64,000 bases of DNA from Paraclostridium bifermentans (lineage in GTDB: Bacteria > Bacillota > Clostridia > Peptostreptococcales > Peptostreptococcaceae): NCBI RefSeq assembly GCF_019916025.1, contig NZ_CP079737.1, forward strand, positions 2,480,001-2,544,000. Reading direction: 5' to 3'. The notes under the pieces are model-generated. The model was given only the letters and a program-made list of their open reading frames with translations, did not search any database and was not told where the DNA came from. This document shows, piece after piece, positions 18,456 through 26,023 of this stretch (position 1 is the first letter of the stretch; each line of letters begins with the position of its first letter). Position numbers and translations under genes: made by a program.

Positions 18456-19079
18456 TTATTTTGATTTTGCAGGACATCCAATTGCAACAACATTTGATTG
18501 TATATCATTTATAACTGTAGCTCCTGCACCTATTATTGTTTTTGATCCTACACTTTTATATTGAATAATAGTTGAGTTTGCACCTATATGAGTTTCTTCT
18601 CCTATAGTCACTCCTCCACATAGTGTTGCTCCAGGTGATATATGGCAAAAATCACCTATTTTATTGTCGTGTTCTATAATTGATCCAGTATTTATAATCA
18701 CATGACTTCCAATTTCACTATTTGCATTTATTACAGCTCTAGCCATAACAACAGTTCCTTCTTTTATATCTGAACTTTTACTTACAATAGCACTAGGATG
18801 AATAGCTATGAAATATTTTAAATCTTTAAATTCACTATATATCTTCTTTCTTGTTTGATTGTTTCCTATTGCTATTACATACTCAGTGTCTTCACTATTG
18901 TAAAGATTTGCATTTTCTATCTTATCAATTACCTTATATCCCATAAATTCTGATATTTTTTCATTATCATCTAATAATCCTTTTATTTTCAAATCTTGAC
19001 CAGAATCTATCATAGCTTCTATAATTTCAATTATTACAGATGAATGCCCGCCTGCACCTATAACTATAACTTCTTTCAT
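18456..19079 (-). CDS. pglD: UDP-N-acetylbacillosamine N-acetyltransferase, PglD-like
   Basis: 207 aa. The N-terminal Rossmann-like half begins VIVIGAGGHSSVIIEII, the hallmark of the PglD/NeuD family; the C-terminal left-handed beta-helix has hexapeptide repeats such as IGSHVIINTGSIIEHDNKIG and FCHISPGATLCGGVTIG, ending VVAIGCPAKSK. It transfers acetyl from acetyl-CoA to the 4-amino group made by PglE, giving UDP-N,N'-diacetylbacillosamine. It lies between the PglC-like transferase and pglE genes, 11 bp from the former. ATG preceded by AGGTGA. Confidence 0.9.
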   Translation of the reverse strand: MKEVIVIGAGGHSSVIIEIIEAMIDSGQDLKIKGLLDDNEKISEFMGYKVIDKIENANLYNSEDTEYVIAIGNNQTRKKIYSEFKDLKYFIAIHPSAIVSKSSDIKEGTVVMARAVINANSEIGSHVIINTGSIIEHDNKIGDFCHISPGATLCGGVTIGEETHIGANSTIIQYKSVGSKTIIGAGATVINDIQSNVVAIGCPAKSK

Positions 19080-19090
19080 ACAATCACCTA

Positions 19091-19693
19091 CTATTGATTA
19101 CCTTTAAACTTGTCCATAGTTACATGACCATCTTTGCTTATTCCATCTCTTTTTAAAACCTTAAATATAGTTAAAAAAAGAATTTTTATATCAAGTAAGA
19201 GATTCACATTATCTACATACTCAACATCCATTTTAAATTTCTCATCCCAATCTAAACTATTTCTTCCATTAACCTGAGCCCACCCTGTCATTCCTGGTCT
19301 AACTTCATGTCTTCTAAATTGCTCTTTAGAATATAGATCTATATATTCAACAAGTAATGGCCTTGGTCCAACCAAACTCATATCTCCTTTTAACACATTT
19401 ATAAGTTCTGGTAGCTCATCTAAACTTGTGCTCCTAAGAAAATTTCCAAATGAGGTTACTCTTTTTTTATCAGATAATTCCTCCCCAAACTTATCATGAG
19501 CTTCTAACATTGTCCTAAATTTTACTATTTTAAATACATTCCCATCTTTTCCTACTCTATCTTGAGTAAAAAATATTGGAGATCCTAACTTAACTCTTAT
19601 TAAAATAGCTATGATAATTAAAATAGGAGAAATTAATAATCCACCTAATGAAGAGCCTAAAATATCAATAGCTCTTTTTATAAACTTCTGCAT
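19091..19693 (-). CDS. Initiating sugar-1-phosphate transferase, PglC-like
   Basis: 200 aa monotopic phosphoglycosyltransferase. A hydrophobic N-terminal re-entrant helix (about 13-35) is followed by FFTQDRVGKDGNVFKIVKFRTM, STSLDELPELINVLKGDMSL, VGPRPLL and RPGMTGWAQVNGRN, the conserved blocks of the bacterial sugar transferase family (PF02397). It moves a sugar-1-phosphate from UDP-sugar to undecaprenyl phosphate. The small size and the PglD/PglE neighbours favour diNAcBac-1-phosphate as substrate (inference). The chosen ATG lies eight bases after GGAGGG; a GTG two codons earlier is less well placed. Confidence 0.9.
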   Translation of the reverse strand: MQKFIKRAIDILGSSLGGLLISPILIIIAILIRVKLGSPIFFTQDRVGKDGNVFKIVKFRTMLEAHDKFGEELSDKKRVTSFGNFLRSTSLDELPELINVLKGDMSLVGPRPLLVEYIDLYSKEQFRRHEVRPGMTGWAQVNGRNSLDWDEKFKMDVEYVDNVNLLLDIKILFLTIFKVLKRDGISKDGHVTMDKFKGNQ

Positions 19694-19739
19694 ACACACT
19701 TCCCTCCTTCACATCCTTAAGTTTGATTATCAGTACAAG

Positions 19740-19829
19740 CTAAGTGTAAATCATAGCTTATTGGCGAAACACTTCAAGTCCGTGGTCTTTAGGACTTTGT
19801 GTTAAGGAGATAACTATGATTTGCCTTAG
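19740..19829 (-). repeat. Nested hairpin of conserved-core family B, copy 1
   Basis: An outer arm of CTAAG and AAATCATAG type pairs with ATGATTT and CTTAG and encloses a core hairpin ACACTTCAAGTCC / GGACTTTGTGT. The same core occurs at 54007-54098 and 61798-61881 with unrelated outer arms. Here it lies inside an operon, between the pglF and sugar transferase genes, without a strong T-run, so RNA processing, stability or partial attenuation is more likely than full termination. Confidence 0.6.
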
Positions 19830-19846
19830 TTCCACTAATATCAAGC

Positions 19847-21679
19847 TTATCTCTTATTTGCTTCTTCAGGTGTAATATAAGTTGGAACTAACTCTCTCAT
19901 AATAATATCAATTAGCTCTACTCTTTCTTTGTCTACTATAGCTTTTAAAAATTCTAAATTCATCTTACATTTTTCTATATTAATATTGATTGGTTTTCCT
20001 ATAAATATTTTTTCATGACTGGTGTCAGTTAGTCCTTCCTCACTCATAAGTAGTTCTTCATATAACTTTTCTCCTGGTCTAAGTCCTGTAAACTCAATGC
20101 ATATATCAACATCTGGTTCGAACCCACTAAGTTTTATTAAGTTTTTTGCTAACTCAACTATCTTAACGGGTTCTCCCATATCAAGTACAAATATCTCTCC
20201 ACCTTTTGTCATCGCTCCTGCTTGTATAACAAGTTGTACAGCTTCTGGTATCGTCATAAAATACCTAGTAATTTCTGGATGAGTTATAGTTATTGGGCCC
20301 CCTTCTTCAATTTGTTTTTTAAATAATGGAATTACACTTCCATTACTACCTAAAACATTTCCAAATCTAACAGCCACAAACTCGGTTTCACTTTTTTCAT
20401 TCATGGTTTGTATTATCATTTCTGCAGCTCTTTTTGTTGCTCCCATTATATTAGTTGGATTAACAGCTTTGTCTGTAGATATGAGAACAAACCTTTTAAC
20501 TTTGTATTTATCTGATAAAACTGCTACATTCTTTGTTCCAAATATATTATTTTTCACAGCTTCACTAGGGCTTTTTTCCATAAGTGGAACATGTTTATGT
20601 GCAGCTGCATGAAATACTACATCTGGTTTATACTTTTTAAATATATCATCCATACGCTTTTCTTCTCTAATTGATGCTATTACTGTAATTAAATTTAGGC
20701 TCGTACCATATTTTCTTACTAATTCTTGTTGAATTGCGTATGCGTTATTTTCATAGTTATCAAGTATTATAAGTTGTTTTGGGTTTAAGTTTGATACTTG
20801 TCTACATAATTCGCTTCCTATGCTTCCACCTCCACCCGTAACTAATACTACTTTGTCTTTTAAATATCCACTTATTTCATCTAGGTTTACTTTTACTTGC
20901 TCTCTACCTAGTAAATCTTCAATTTGAACATCTCTAATTTTTTTGATATCTACTTTCCCATCTATGATTTCAAATATGCCTGGGATAGTTTTTAATTTAC
21001 ATTTTGTTTTCTTACAAACTTCTATAATATTCTTTTTATCTTTTTTATTTATATTAGCTATAGCTATTATAATTTCATCAATATCATATTTAGTTACTAT
21101 ACTGTCTATGTCTTTTACCATACCTATAATAGGTACGTTATGCATTCTTCTGCATTGTTTTTTTATATCATCATCTACTATTCCTATAGGCTTTTTTAAA
21201 AGTTTAGGATTGTTTTTAAGTTCTTGTATCACTATATCTCCTGCACTTCCTGCTCCCACAATAAGGACCTTAGATGGTTTTTCTTTTAATCTACTTCTTA
21301 TAAAAACTCGCCTACCTGTTCTATAGGTAAGCCTTGCCCAACTAGTTAGCGAAGTTGTTAGTATTAGGTTTAGTAAATAAAAAGTTGTTGAAAATTCTAT
21401 TCCTATTAGTAAATGTATTGAATAAGTTGTAATTATTGATAATATACATGCAAATACTATTGCTATTAGCTCTTCTTCTCCTGCATATCTCCATAAGTTT
21501 CTATAACATTTGCATATAGATAAAATCACTATGCTTACAATAATATAGGTTAAAATTTCATATAAACCTACATCTTGTAATTTATATTTAGAATATATTA
21601 CTCCATTAGAAATTAGAAAGGCTACTACTATACATACTATATCTGTTGCAATTAAAATTAGTTGCCTAATTTTACACAT
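19847..21679 (-). CDS. pglF: UDP-GlcNAc 4,6-dehydratase, PglF/CapD-like (locus 1)
   Basis: 610 aa. Four N-terminal membrane segments (to about 110), a CoA-binding-like Rossmann domain (VLIVGAGSAGDIVIQELKN), then the catalytic extended SDR domain with VTGGGGSIGSELCRQ and STDKAVNPTNIMGATKRAAEM. Met replaces the usual SDR Tyr before GATK, as in the PglF group. It converts UDP-GlcNAc to UDP-4-keto-6-deoxy-GlcNAc, the first step toward bacillosamine. The assigned ATG has no visible ribosome site and an in-frame stop lies three codons upstream; a 22-codon ORF overlapping it (21672-21740) may be the displaced original N-terminus. Paralogue at 33713-35617. Confidence 0.88.
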   Translation of the reverse strand: MCKIRQLILIATDIVCIVVAFLISNGVIYSKYKLQDVGLYEILTYIIVSIVILSICKCYRNLWRYAGEEELIAIVFACILSIITTYSIHLLIGIEFSTTFYLLNLILTTSLTSWARLTYRTGRRVFIRSRLKEKPSKVLIVGAGSAGDIVIQELKNNPKLLKKPIGIVDDDIKKQCRRMHNVPIIGMVKDIDSIVTKYDIDEIIIAIANINKKDKKNIIEVCKKTKCKLKTIPGIFEIIDGKVDIKKIRDVQIEDLLGREQVKVNLDEISGYLKDKVVLVTGGGGSIGSELCRQVSNLNPKQLIILDNYENNAYAIQQELVRKYGTSLNLITVIASIREEKRMDDIFKKYKPDVVFHAAAHKHVPLMEKSPSEAVKNNIFGTKNVAVLSDKYKVKRFVLISTDKAVNPTNIMGATKRAAEMIIQTMNEKSETEFVAVRFGNVLGSNGSVIPLFKKQIEEGGPITITHPEITRYFMTIPEAVQLVIQAGAMTKGGEIFVLDMGEPVKIVELAKNLIKLSGFEPDVDICIEFTGLRPGEKLYEELLMSEEGLTDTSHEKIFIGKPININIEKCKMNLEFLKAIVDKERVELIDIIMRELVPTYITPEEANKR

Positions 21680-21740
21680 AATTATCTAGAATAAAACCAG
21701 TTATATTAGCTCTTTCTTTTTCTAAATTTTTATTTATCAT
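21672..21740 (-). other. 22-codon coupled mini-ORF upstream of pglF, possible displaced N-terminus
   Basis: Starts at an ATG inside the end of the wzz gene, about eight bases after AAGGTG, and stops at a TAA that overlaps the pglF start (TATGTGTAA). The peptide ends ITGFILDNYV; in the paralogue PglF2 the equivalent stretch reads LENLLGKYR just before MRQLI. Either a one-base frameshift has cut off the original N-terminus of this dehydratase, or the mini-ORF couples translation of wzz to pglF. The alignment is short, so this is tentative. Confidence 0.4.
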
Positions 21741-22356
21741 TTTCTTTGGCACCTTCTTTAGGTCCTAGGTATTCAAGCAAGAATATAATAAATAAAGATA
21801 TCATAATTCCTAATATTGCTGATATTGCTATAATTGTTGCTTTATTCGGTTTTGCAGGTTTATTTGGAACTACAGCTTTATCTATTACCTTGACATCGTT
21901 AGCTTGTGTTATTCTTTTTACTTCTTGTTGAAATGCTGTTGGGATTGCATTAGCTATTTCTGCTGCTCTTTTTGGATTTGTATCTTGAACTGATACTGAA
22001 ATGATTTGCGTTTTATTAATTGATGAGACGTTTACCTTGTCTGAAAGTTCTTCATATCCACATTTTAAATCAAGTGAATTTTCTACTTCATTTAATACTG
22101 ATTTTGATTTTATTATTTCTCCATAAGTTACTGCAAGCTTTTCAGATACACTGAGCTGTTCAGTTGTTACTATTTCAGCTCCAGGTTTTTTGTTAATATC
22201 TACTAAAAGAGTTGTATTTGCTTCATATACTGGATTTACTCCAAAGAAGCTTACACCTGCACTTACAAATATTGCTATGAATGTTATTAAAAATATTATC
22301 CATGACCTTCTTTTTATGATTTGTAAGTAACCTTTTATACCAATATTACCCTCCAT
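21730..22356 (-). CDS. Wzz/CapA-type chain-length regulator lacking its kinase partner (locus 1)
   Basis: 208 aa polysaccharide co-polymerase. Membrane segments lie at about 19-40 and 175-195, flanking an extracytoplasmic domain (YEANTTLLVDINKK, QDTNPKRAAEIANAIP). The Pro-rich stretch before the second helix (VPNKPAKPNKA) is typical. It sets chain length together with Wzy. Compared with the paralogue at 36525-37217 it stops just after the second helix (FLLEYLGPKEGAKENDK), lacking the DIEKHLGLPILGVIP-type tail, and no BY-kinase gene follows. ATG preceded by GGAGG. It opens locus 1. Confidence 0.85.
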   Translation of the reverse strand: MEGNIGIKGYLQIIKRRSWIIFLITFIAIFVSAGVSFFGVNPVYEANTTLLVDINKKPGAEIVTTEQLSVSEKLAVTYGEIIKSKSVLNEVENSLDLKCGYEELSDKVNVSSINKTQIISVSVQDTNPKRAAEIANAIPTAFQQEVKRITQANDVKVIDKAVVPNKPAKPNKATIIAISAILGIMISLFIIFLLEYLGPKEGAKENDK

Positions 22357-22465
22357 CTTTGACCTCCATTGACTTTATTTTGCAATTTTATTGTTTTTTC
22401 TACATATTTTTTACCCTTCTTTATCTTATTAAATTGTTTTATTTTATGTGACTATTTTTTTCATT

Positions 22466-22590
22466 AAAAAAAAGATAACCAACTCTAGTAGGTCGCTCGA
22501 ATAAAAATATAAATTTTTCTATCAAAGCTAAAGTAAAGCTTTAAAGATAGCTGCAACTTACATTTTTTATTCTTCGCTAACTAAATTTGC
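22466..22590. repeat. Structured repeat of family D, copy 1
   Basis: About 125 nt aligning end to end with 23156-23292. The best shared blocks are AAATATAA, CTAAAGTAAAGCTTTAA, TAGCT then CAACTT, and TTATTCTTCGCTAACTAA. The inner hairpin CTATC/GATAG is intact, but the outer arms no longer pair well. It sits between the divergent wzz and vanZ-like genes, so it may form part of either leader. The rest of the 287-bp gap shows a TATAAT at about 22597-22602 ahead of the vanZ-like gene. Confidence 0.55.
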
Positions 22591-22643
22591 TTATGTTATA
22601 ATATTTAAGTTGTTTTAAATTTTTTGTGTAGAGGGGTGTAATT

Positions 22644-23177
22644 TTGGTAATATGCTTTAATTTAGTAGTTTTGATATGTTTTTTATGGGCTTATGTGTTT
22701 TTCAGAAGTCTTTTATGTTTTGTAAATAGTAAAAGTTTTAATTTTAAAAATGAAGTTATTAATCTTGGTTTATATCTGTCTATTGTTGCAATAATTGCTA
22801 TGACCTTATTTCCAATTAGATTAAACATTAATTTTTCAGGATTTAAAATTTTCAATTTAATACCTTTAAAGGTTCCTATAAATACACTATTAACTCGTGG
22901 TTTAATGTACTTTTTATATCAAAATGTAGGAAATCTACTTTTGTTTATGCCATTTGGTTTCTTTGCTTGTGCAAAAACTAACTGTAACATTAAAAAAGTT
23001 GTTTTGGCTAGTTTAGCATTAACTTTATTTATAGAATTCACTCAAGGATTTATTCCTTATAGATTTTGTGAAATAGATGATGTTTGGTTAAATACTTTAG
23101 GTGGGTTTTTAGGTTCTTATGTATATATCAAATTTATAAAACTTTTTAAATATATAAAAAGAGATGTCCAATCTTAG
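22644..23177 (+). CDS. VanZ-like family membrane protein
   Basis: 177 aa, five hydrophobic segments. VanZ-like blocks are LSIVAIIAMTLFPIR at about 48-62, FLYQNVGNLLLFMPFGFFA in the middle and FIEFTQGFIPYRFCEIDDVWLNTLGGFLGSY near the end. The family includes the teicoplanin-resistance accessory VanZ, but most chromosomal members are uncharacterised; nothing here suggests a van cluster. The start is TTG, about seven bases after GAGGGG; the nearby ATG is out of frame. Its last six codons lie within the 5' arm of the terminator at 23156-23292. Convergent with galE. Confidence 0.8.
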   Translation: MVICFNLVVLICFLWAYVFFRSLLCFVNSKSFNFKNEVINLGLYLSIVAIIAMTLFPIRLNINFSGFKIFNLIPLKVPINTLLTRGLMYFLYQNVGNLLLFMPFGFFACAKTNCNIKKVVLASLALTLFIEFTQGFIPYRFCEIDDVWLNTLGGFLGSYVYIKFIKLFKYIKRDVQS

Positions 23178-23292
23178 TTGGGTGCTTGAACACAAATATA
23201 AGTTTTGCTACCAAATCTAAAGTAAAGCTTTAAGGGTAGCTTCAACTTGTGTTTTATATTCTTCGCTAACTAATACATCATCTCTTTTTTTA
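23156..23292. terminator. Bidirectional terminator, structured repeat of family D, copy 2
   Basis: AAAGAGATG and CATCTCTTT form the base, with AACACAA.../...TTGTGTT and GCTACC/GGGTAGC inside, and T-runs on both strands. It overlaps the 3' end of the vanZ-like gene and lies 31 bp from the galE stop. It is homologous along its length to 22466-22590. Confidence 0.75.
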
Positions 23293-23322
23293 ATTTCTCA
23301 AATTATTTATATCTATAAGTTT

Positions 23323-24309
23323 TTACTTAGAATATCCATTAGGATTGTTTTTGTGCCACTTCCAAGCATCCTCTATTATTTTTTCTAAAGAATCAAACTT
23401 AGGATTCCATTTAAGTATTTCTCTAGCTTTTTCACTAGAAGCTACAAGTATATCCGGATCTCCCGCTCTTCTTTCCTCTTCTATGGAAAGTATATTAAAA
23501 TCAGTTACCTTTCTAGCTATATCTATAACTTCTTTTACTGAATATCCATTACCATTTCCTAAGTTGAAAATATCACTTTTATTTCCTTTTCTTAAGTACT
23601 CTAATGCTTTATGGTGAGCATCTGCTAAATCCATAACATGAATATAATCTCTTATACATGTACCATCTTTTGTATCGTAATCATTTCCAAATACACTTAT
23701 ATGTTCTCTTTTACCTAATGGTACTTGAAGTATTAATGGTATTAAATGAGTTTCAGTTTTATGATCTTCTCCTATACTTCCATCAAAGTAGGCTCCCGCT
23801 GCATTAAAGTATCTTAATGATACATATTTAGTTTTATAAGCATTGTCAAACCATTTCATCATTTTTTCCATTGCTAACTTTGTTTCCCCATAAGTATTAG
23901 TTGGATTTGTTTCATCAGATTCCATTATAGGTATGTTTTTAGGTTCTCCATATGTAGCTGCCGTTGATGAGAATACAATTTTATCAACATTATTTTCTTT
24001 CATAACATCTAATAAACACATCATTCCATATACATTGTTATGATAATACTCATATGGTTTTTCCATACTTTCTCCAACTAATGAATTAGCGGCAAAATGT
24101 ATAACAGCCTCTATTTTATTTTCTTTAAATATTTTATCTAAACTTTCTTTATCTCTTATATCACAGTTATAAAACTTATCAGTTGATAAAGCACCTTTAT
24201 GTCCTGTTAATAAGTTATCTACTACTATTACATCTTCATTTTGTTCAATAAAATATTTAGTTGTGTGGCTTCCTATGTACCCAGCTCCACCAATTATAAG
24301 AATGCTCAT
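23323..24309 (-). CDS. galE: UDP-glucose 4-epimerase
   Basis: 328 aa extended SDR. GGAGYIGSHT at about 6-15, AVIHFAANSLVGES, FSSTAATYGEPKN, the YGETK catalytic pair, and LRYFNAAGAYFDGSIGEDH with CIRDYIHVMDLADAH are all diagnostic of GalE. It interconverts UDP-glucose and UDP-galactose (and often UDP-GlcNAc/UDP-GalNAc). With galU2 next to it, it supplies UDP-galactose to the two polysaccharide loci. ATG preceded by TAGGAGGG. A 196-bp gap with a terminator separates it from galU2, so it probably has its own promoter. Confidence 0.93.
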   Translation of the reverse strand: MSILIIGGAGYIGSHTTKYFIEQNEDVIVVDNLLTGHKGALSTDKFYNCDIRDKESLDKIFKENKIEAVIHFAANSLVGESMEKPYEYYHNNVYGMMCLLDVMKENNVDKIVFSSTAATYGEPKNIPIMESDETNPTNTYGETKLAMEKMMKWFDNAYKTKYVSLRYFNAAGAYFDGSIGEDHKTETHLIPLILQVPLGKREHISVFGNDYDTKDGTCIRDYIHVMDLADAHHKALEYLRKGNKSDIFNLGNGNGYSVKEVIDIARKVTDFNILSIEEERRAGDPDILVASSEKAREILKWNPKFDSLEKIIEDAWKWHKNNPNGYSK

Positions 24310-24468
24310 CTCTATCCCTCCTAATTTATAAATATAATTAAATTATTTGAATTCCCCCCTTCATTATATCTCATTTTACTGTTAACTCTTTCCAATTCAA
24401 CTTAATATTTATTATATAAAATTTTTCATAAAATAAAAAGGTTAATCTTCATAATATTCAAACACCTC

Positions 24469-24494
24469 AAAAAGACGACTACTATTAGTCGTCT
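24469..24494 (-). terminator. Terminator after galU copy 2
   Basis: AGACGACTA pairs with TAGTCGTCT around a 4-nt loop, followed on the minus strand by T5. It begins about 12 bp after the galU stop. Confidence 0.8.
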
Positions 24495-24505
24495 CCTTTA
24501 TTTAA

Positions 24506-25435
24506 TTATTCAATATCTAAAGCTACTTCTTTTCCAATGCCTAAATTTTGAATAGTTAATTCTTTATGTTTTACTTTTGTTTTTAAAAACTCCATGAAAT
24601 CATTTCCTAAATCTTCTCTTTTTAAAGCAAAATCAATAGTCGCTTCTAAAAATCCTAACTTATCTCCAACATCATATCTTCTTCCTTCAAAGTTATATGC
24701 ATATATAGCTTCATGTCCTCCTAAAGTTTTTAGAGCGTCTGTTAATTGAATTTCTCCGCCTTTTCCAGGTTCCTGGTTTTCAAGTATTTCAAATATAGCT
24801 GGAGTTATTATATATCTTCCTAATATAGCAATATTTGATGGTGCTTCTTCTACTTTTGGTTTTTCAACCATATCTTTTACTTTATACATTCTATCTTCTA
24901 TAAACTTTGCATCTAATATTCCATATTTATCAGTATTTTCTTTTTCTACTTCTTGAACTCCTAATATAGATGTATTGTACTCATTATACGCCTTTATAAG
25001 TTGAGCCAAACAAGGAACTTCATTGTCTACAATATCATCTCCTAATAAAACTGCAAACGGCTCATCTCCTACGAAGCTTTTTGCACAATATATAGCATGT
25101 CCAAGTCCTTTGGGTTCTTTTTGACGTATGAAATGTATATCTACCATATTAGATATTTCTTTTACCATTTCAAGCATATCAGTCTTACCCTTTTGTTCAA
25201 GCTCTATCTCTAACTCAACAGAACGGTCAAAATGATCTTCTATACTCTTTTTACTTCTACCTGTAACTACAAGTATTTCTTCAATACCTGATTTTACTGC
25301 TTCTTCTATTATATATTGTAAAGTTGGTTTATCAACTATAGGTAGCATTTCCTTAGGTTGAGACTTTGTTACCGGTAAAAATCTTGTACCAAGTCCAGCT
25401 GCCGGTATTATTGCTTTTCTTACTCTCTTTTTCAT
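24506..25435 (-). CDS. galU: UTP--glucose-1-phosphate uridylyltransferase, copy 2
   Basis: 309 aa, nearly collinear with copy 1 (6316-7266): IPAAGLGTRFLPVTKSQPKE, GRSKKSIEDHFD, LLGDDIVDNEVP and GRYIITPAIFEIL with GGEIQLTDAL are conserved; the tails after about residue 280 diverge. Same reaction, UDP-glucose synthesis. Its place beside galE and downstream of polysaccharide locus 2 suggests it serves that locus, while copy 1 flanks locus 1. ATG preceded by AGAGGTGA. Upstream lies a 569-bp gap with no intact gene. Confidence 0.93.
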   Translation of the reverse strand: MKKRVRKAIIPAAGLGTRFLPVTKSQPKEMLPIVDKPTLQYIIEEAVKSGIEEILVVTGRSKKSIEDHFDRSVELEIELEQKGKTDMLEMVKEISNMVDIHFIRQKEPKGLGHAIYCAKSFVGDEPFAVLLGDDIVDNEVPCLAQLIKAYNEYNTSILGVQEVEKENTDKYGILDAKFIEDRMYKVKDMVEKPKVEEAPSNIAILGRYIITPAIFEILENQEPGKGGEIQLTDALKTLGGHEAIYAYNFEGRRYDVGDKLGFLEATIDFALKREDLGNDFMEFLKTKVKHKELTIQNLGIGKEVALDIE

Positions 25436-25520
25436 ATATTCACCTCTAAATAAATTTCAATACAACTTTTTAGCTATTTGCTTTACTTGCTTTACCTATT
25501 TGAATTATTTTTCACCAATT

Positions 25521-25663
25521 TTATTCATCTTCTATTACTATTTTTAGTGAACCAAGATTCAAATTCCATTTAAGTATACCATTGACTTTTCCCTAAATCT
25601 AATAAAAGCTGAATTTTCTGCTATGCTTTCTTCATATATAAAAGGTATGTAAAGATCAATCAT
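25521..25663 (-). pseudogene. Possible decayed coding remnant in the galU2 / wzy2 gap
   Basis: In the 25436-26004 gap, a 34-codon open stretch (MIDLYIPFIYEES, then ENSAFIRFREKSMVYLNG) ends in TGA, and a plus-one shift continues as WNLNLGSLKIVIEDE before a stop. The composition is protein-like and the two parts join naturally, as expected of an old frameshifted gene end. I do not recognise the family, there is no ribosome site, and chance is possible. Elsewhere the gap is AT-rich with no clear gene. Confidence 0.25.
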
Positions 25664-25977
25664 CTTTATAATTATTTTATCCCATAATATATTTTGAGTT
25701 ACGTACACTATTGTTCTTTTAATTGCGCTTTACTTTTTTATTCTACTATATAAACTACTAAATTTATCTAATATACGAGTTTTTTCATTCTTTTTTAATT
25801 GAATTATATTAATCATCGATTCATTTATTGATATCTTAGCCAACGTTAATTTTTTCACATTAGTTGTTTGTATCTTATTTCAAATTTATTAATTCTAATT
25901 CACTATAATTGACTCACTCCATCTTAAAATATTTACAATATACTAAACCGATTTAATCAATTTAAAATCGATTATAC

Positions 25978-26023
25978 ATATAGAAAGTCAGAATAAATAG
26001 TAATTTATTCTGACTTTCTATAT
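25978..26023 (-). terminator. Hairpin spanning the wzy2 stop codon
   Basis: ATATAGAAAGTCAGAATAAAT pairs with ATTTATTCTGACTTTCTATAT around a 4-nt loop; the wzy2 stop lies in one arm. There is no T-run, so it may act as a 3' stabiliser or a weak terminator of locus 2. Confidence 0.55.

Noticed and set aside
22644-23177. VanZ-like gene as a glycopeptide-resistance determinant
   Set aside because: No vanHAX or regulatory van genes nearby; chromosomal VanZ-family members are common and mostly unrelated to resistance.
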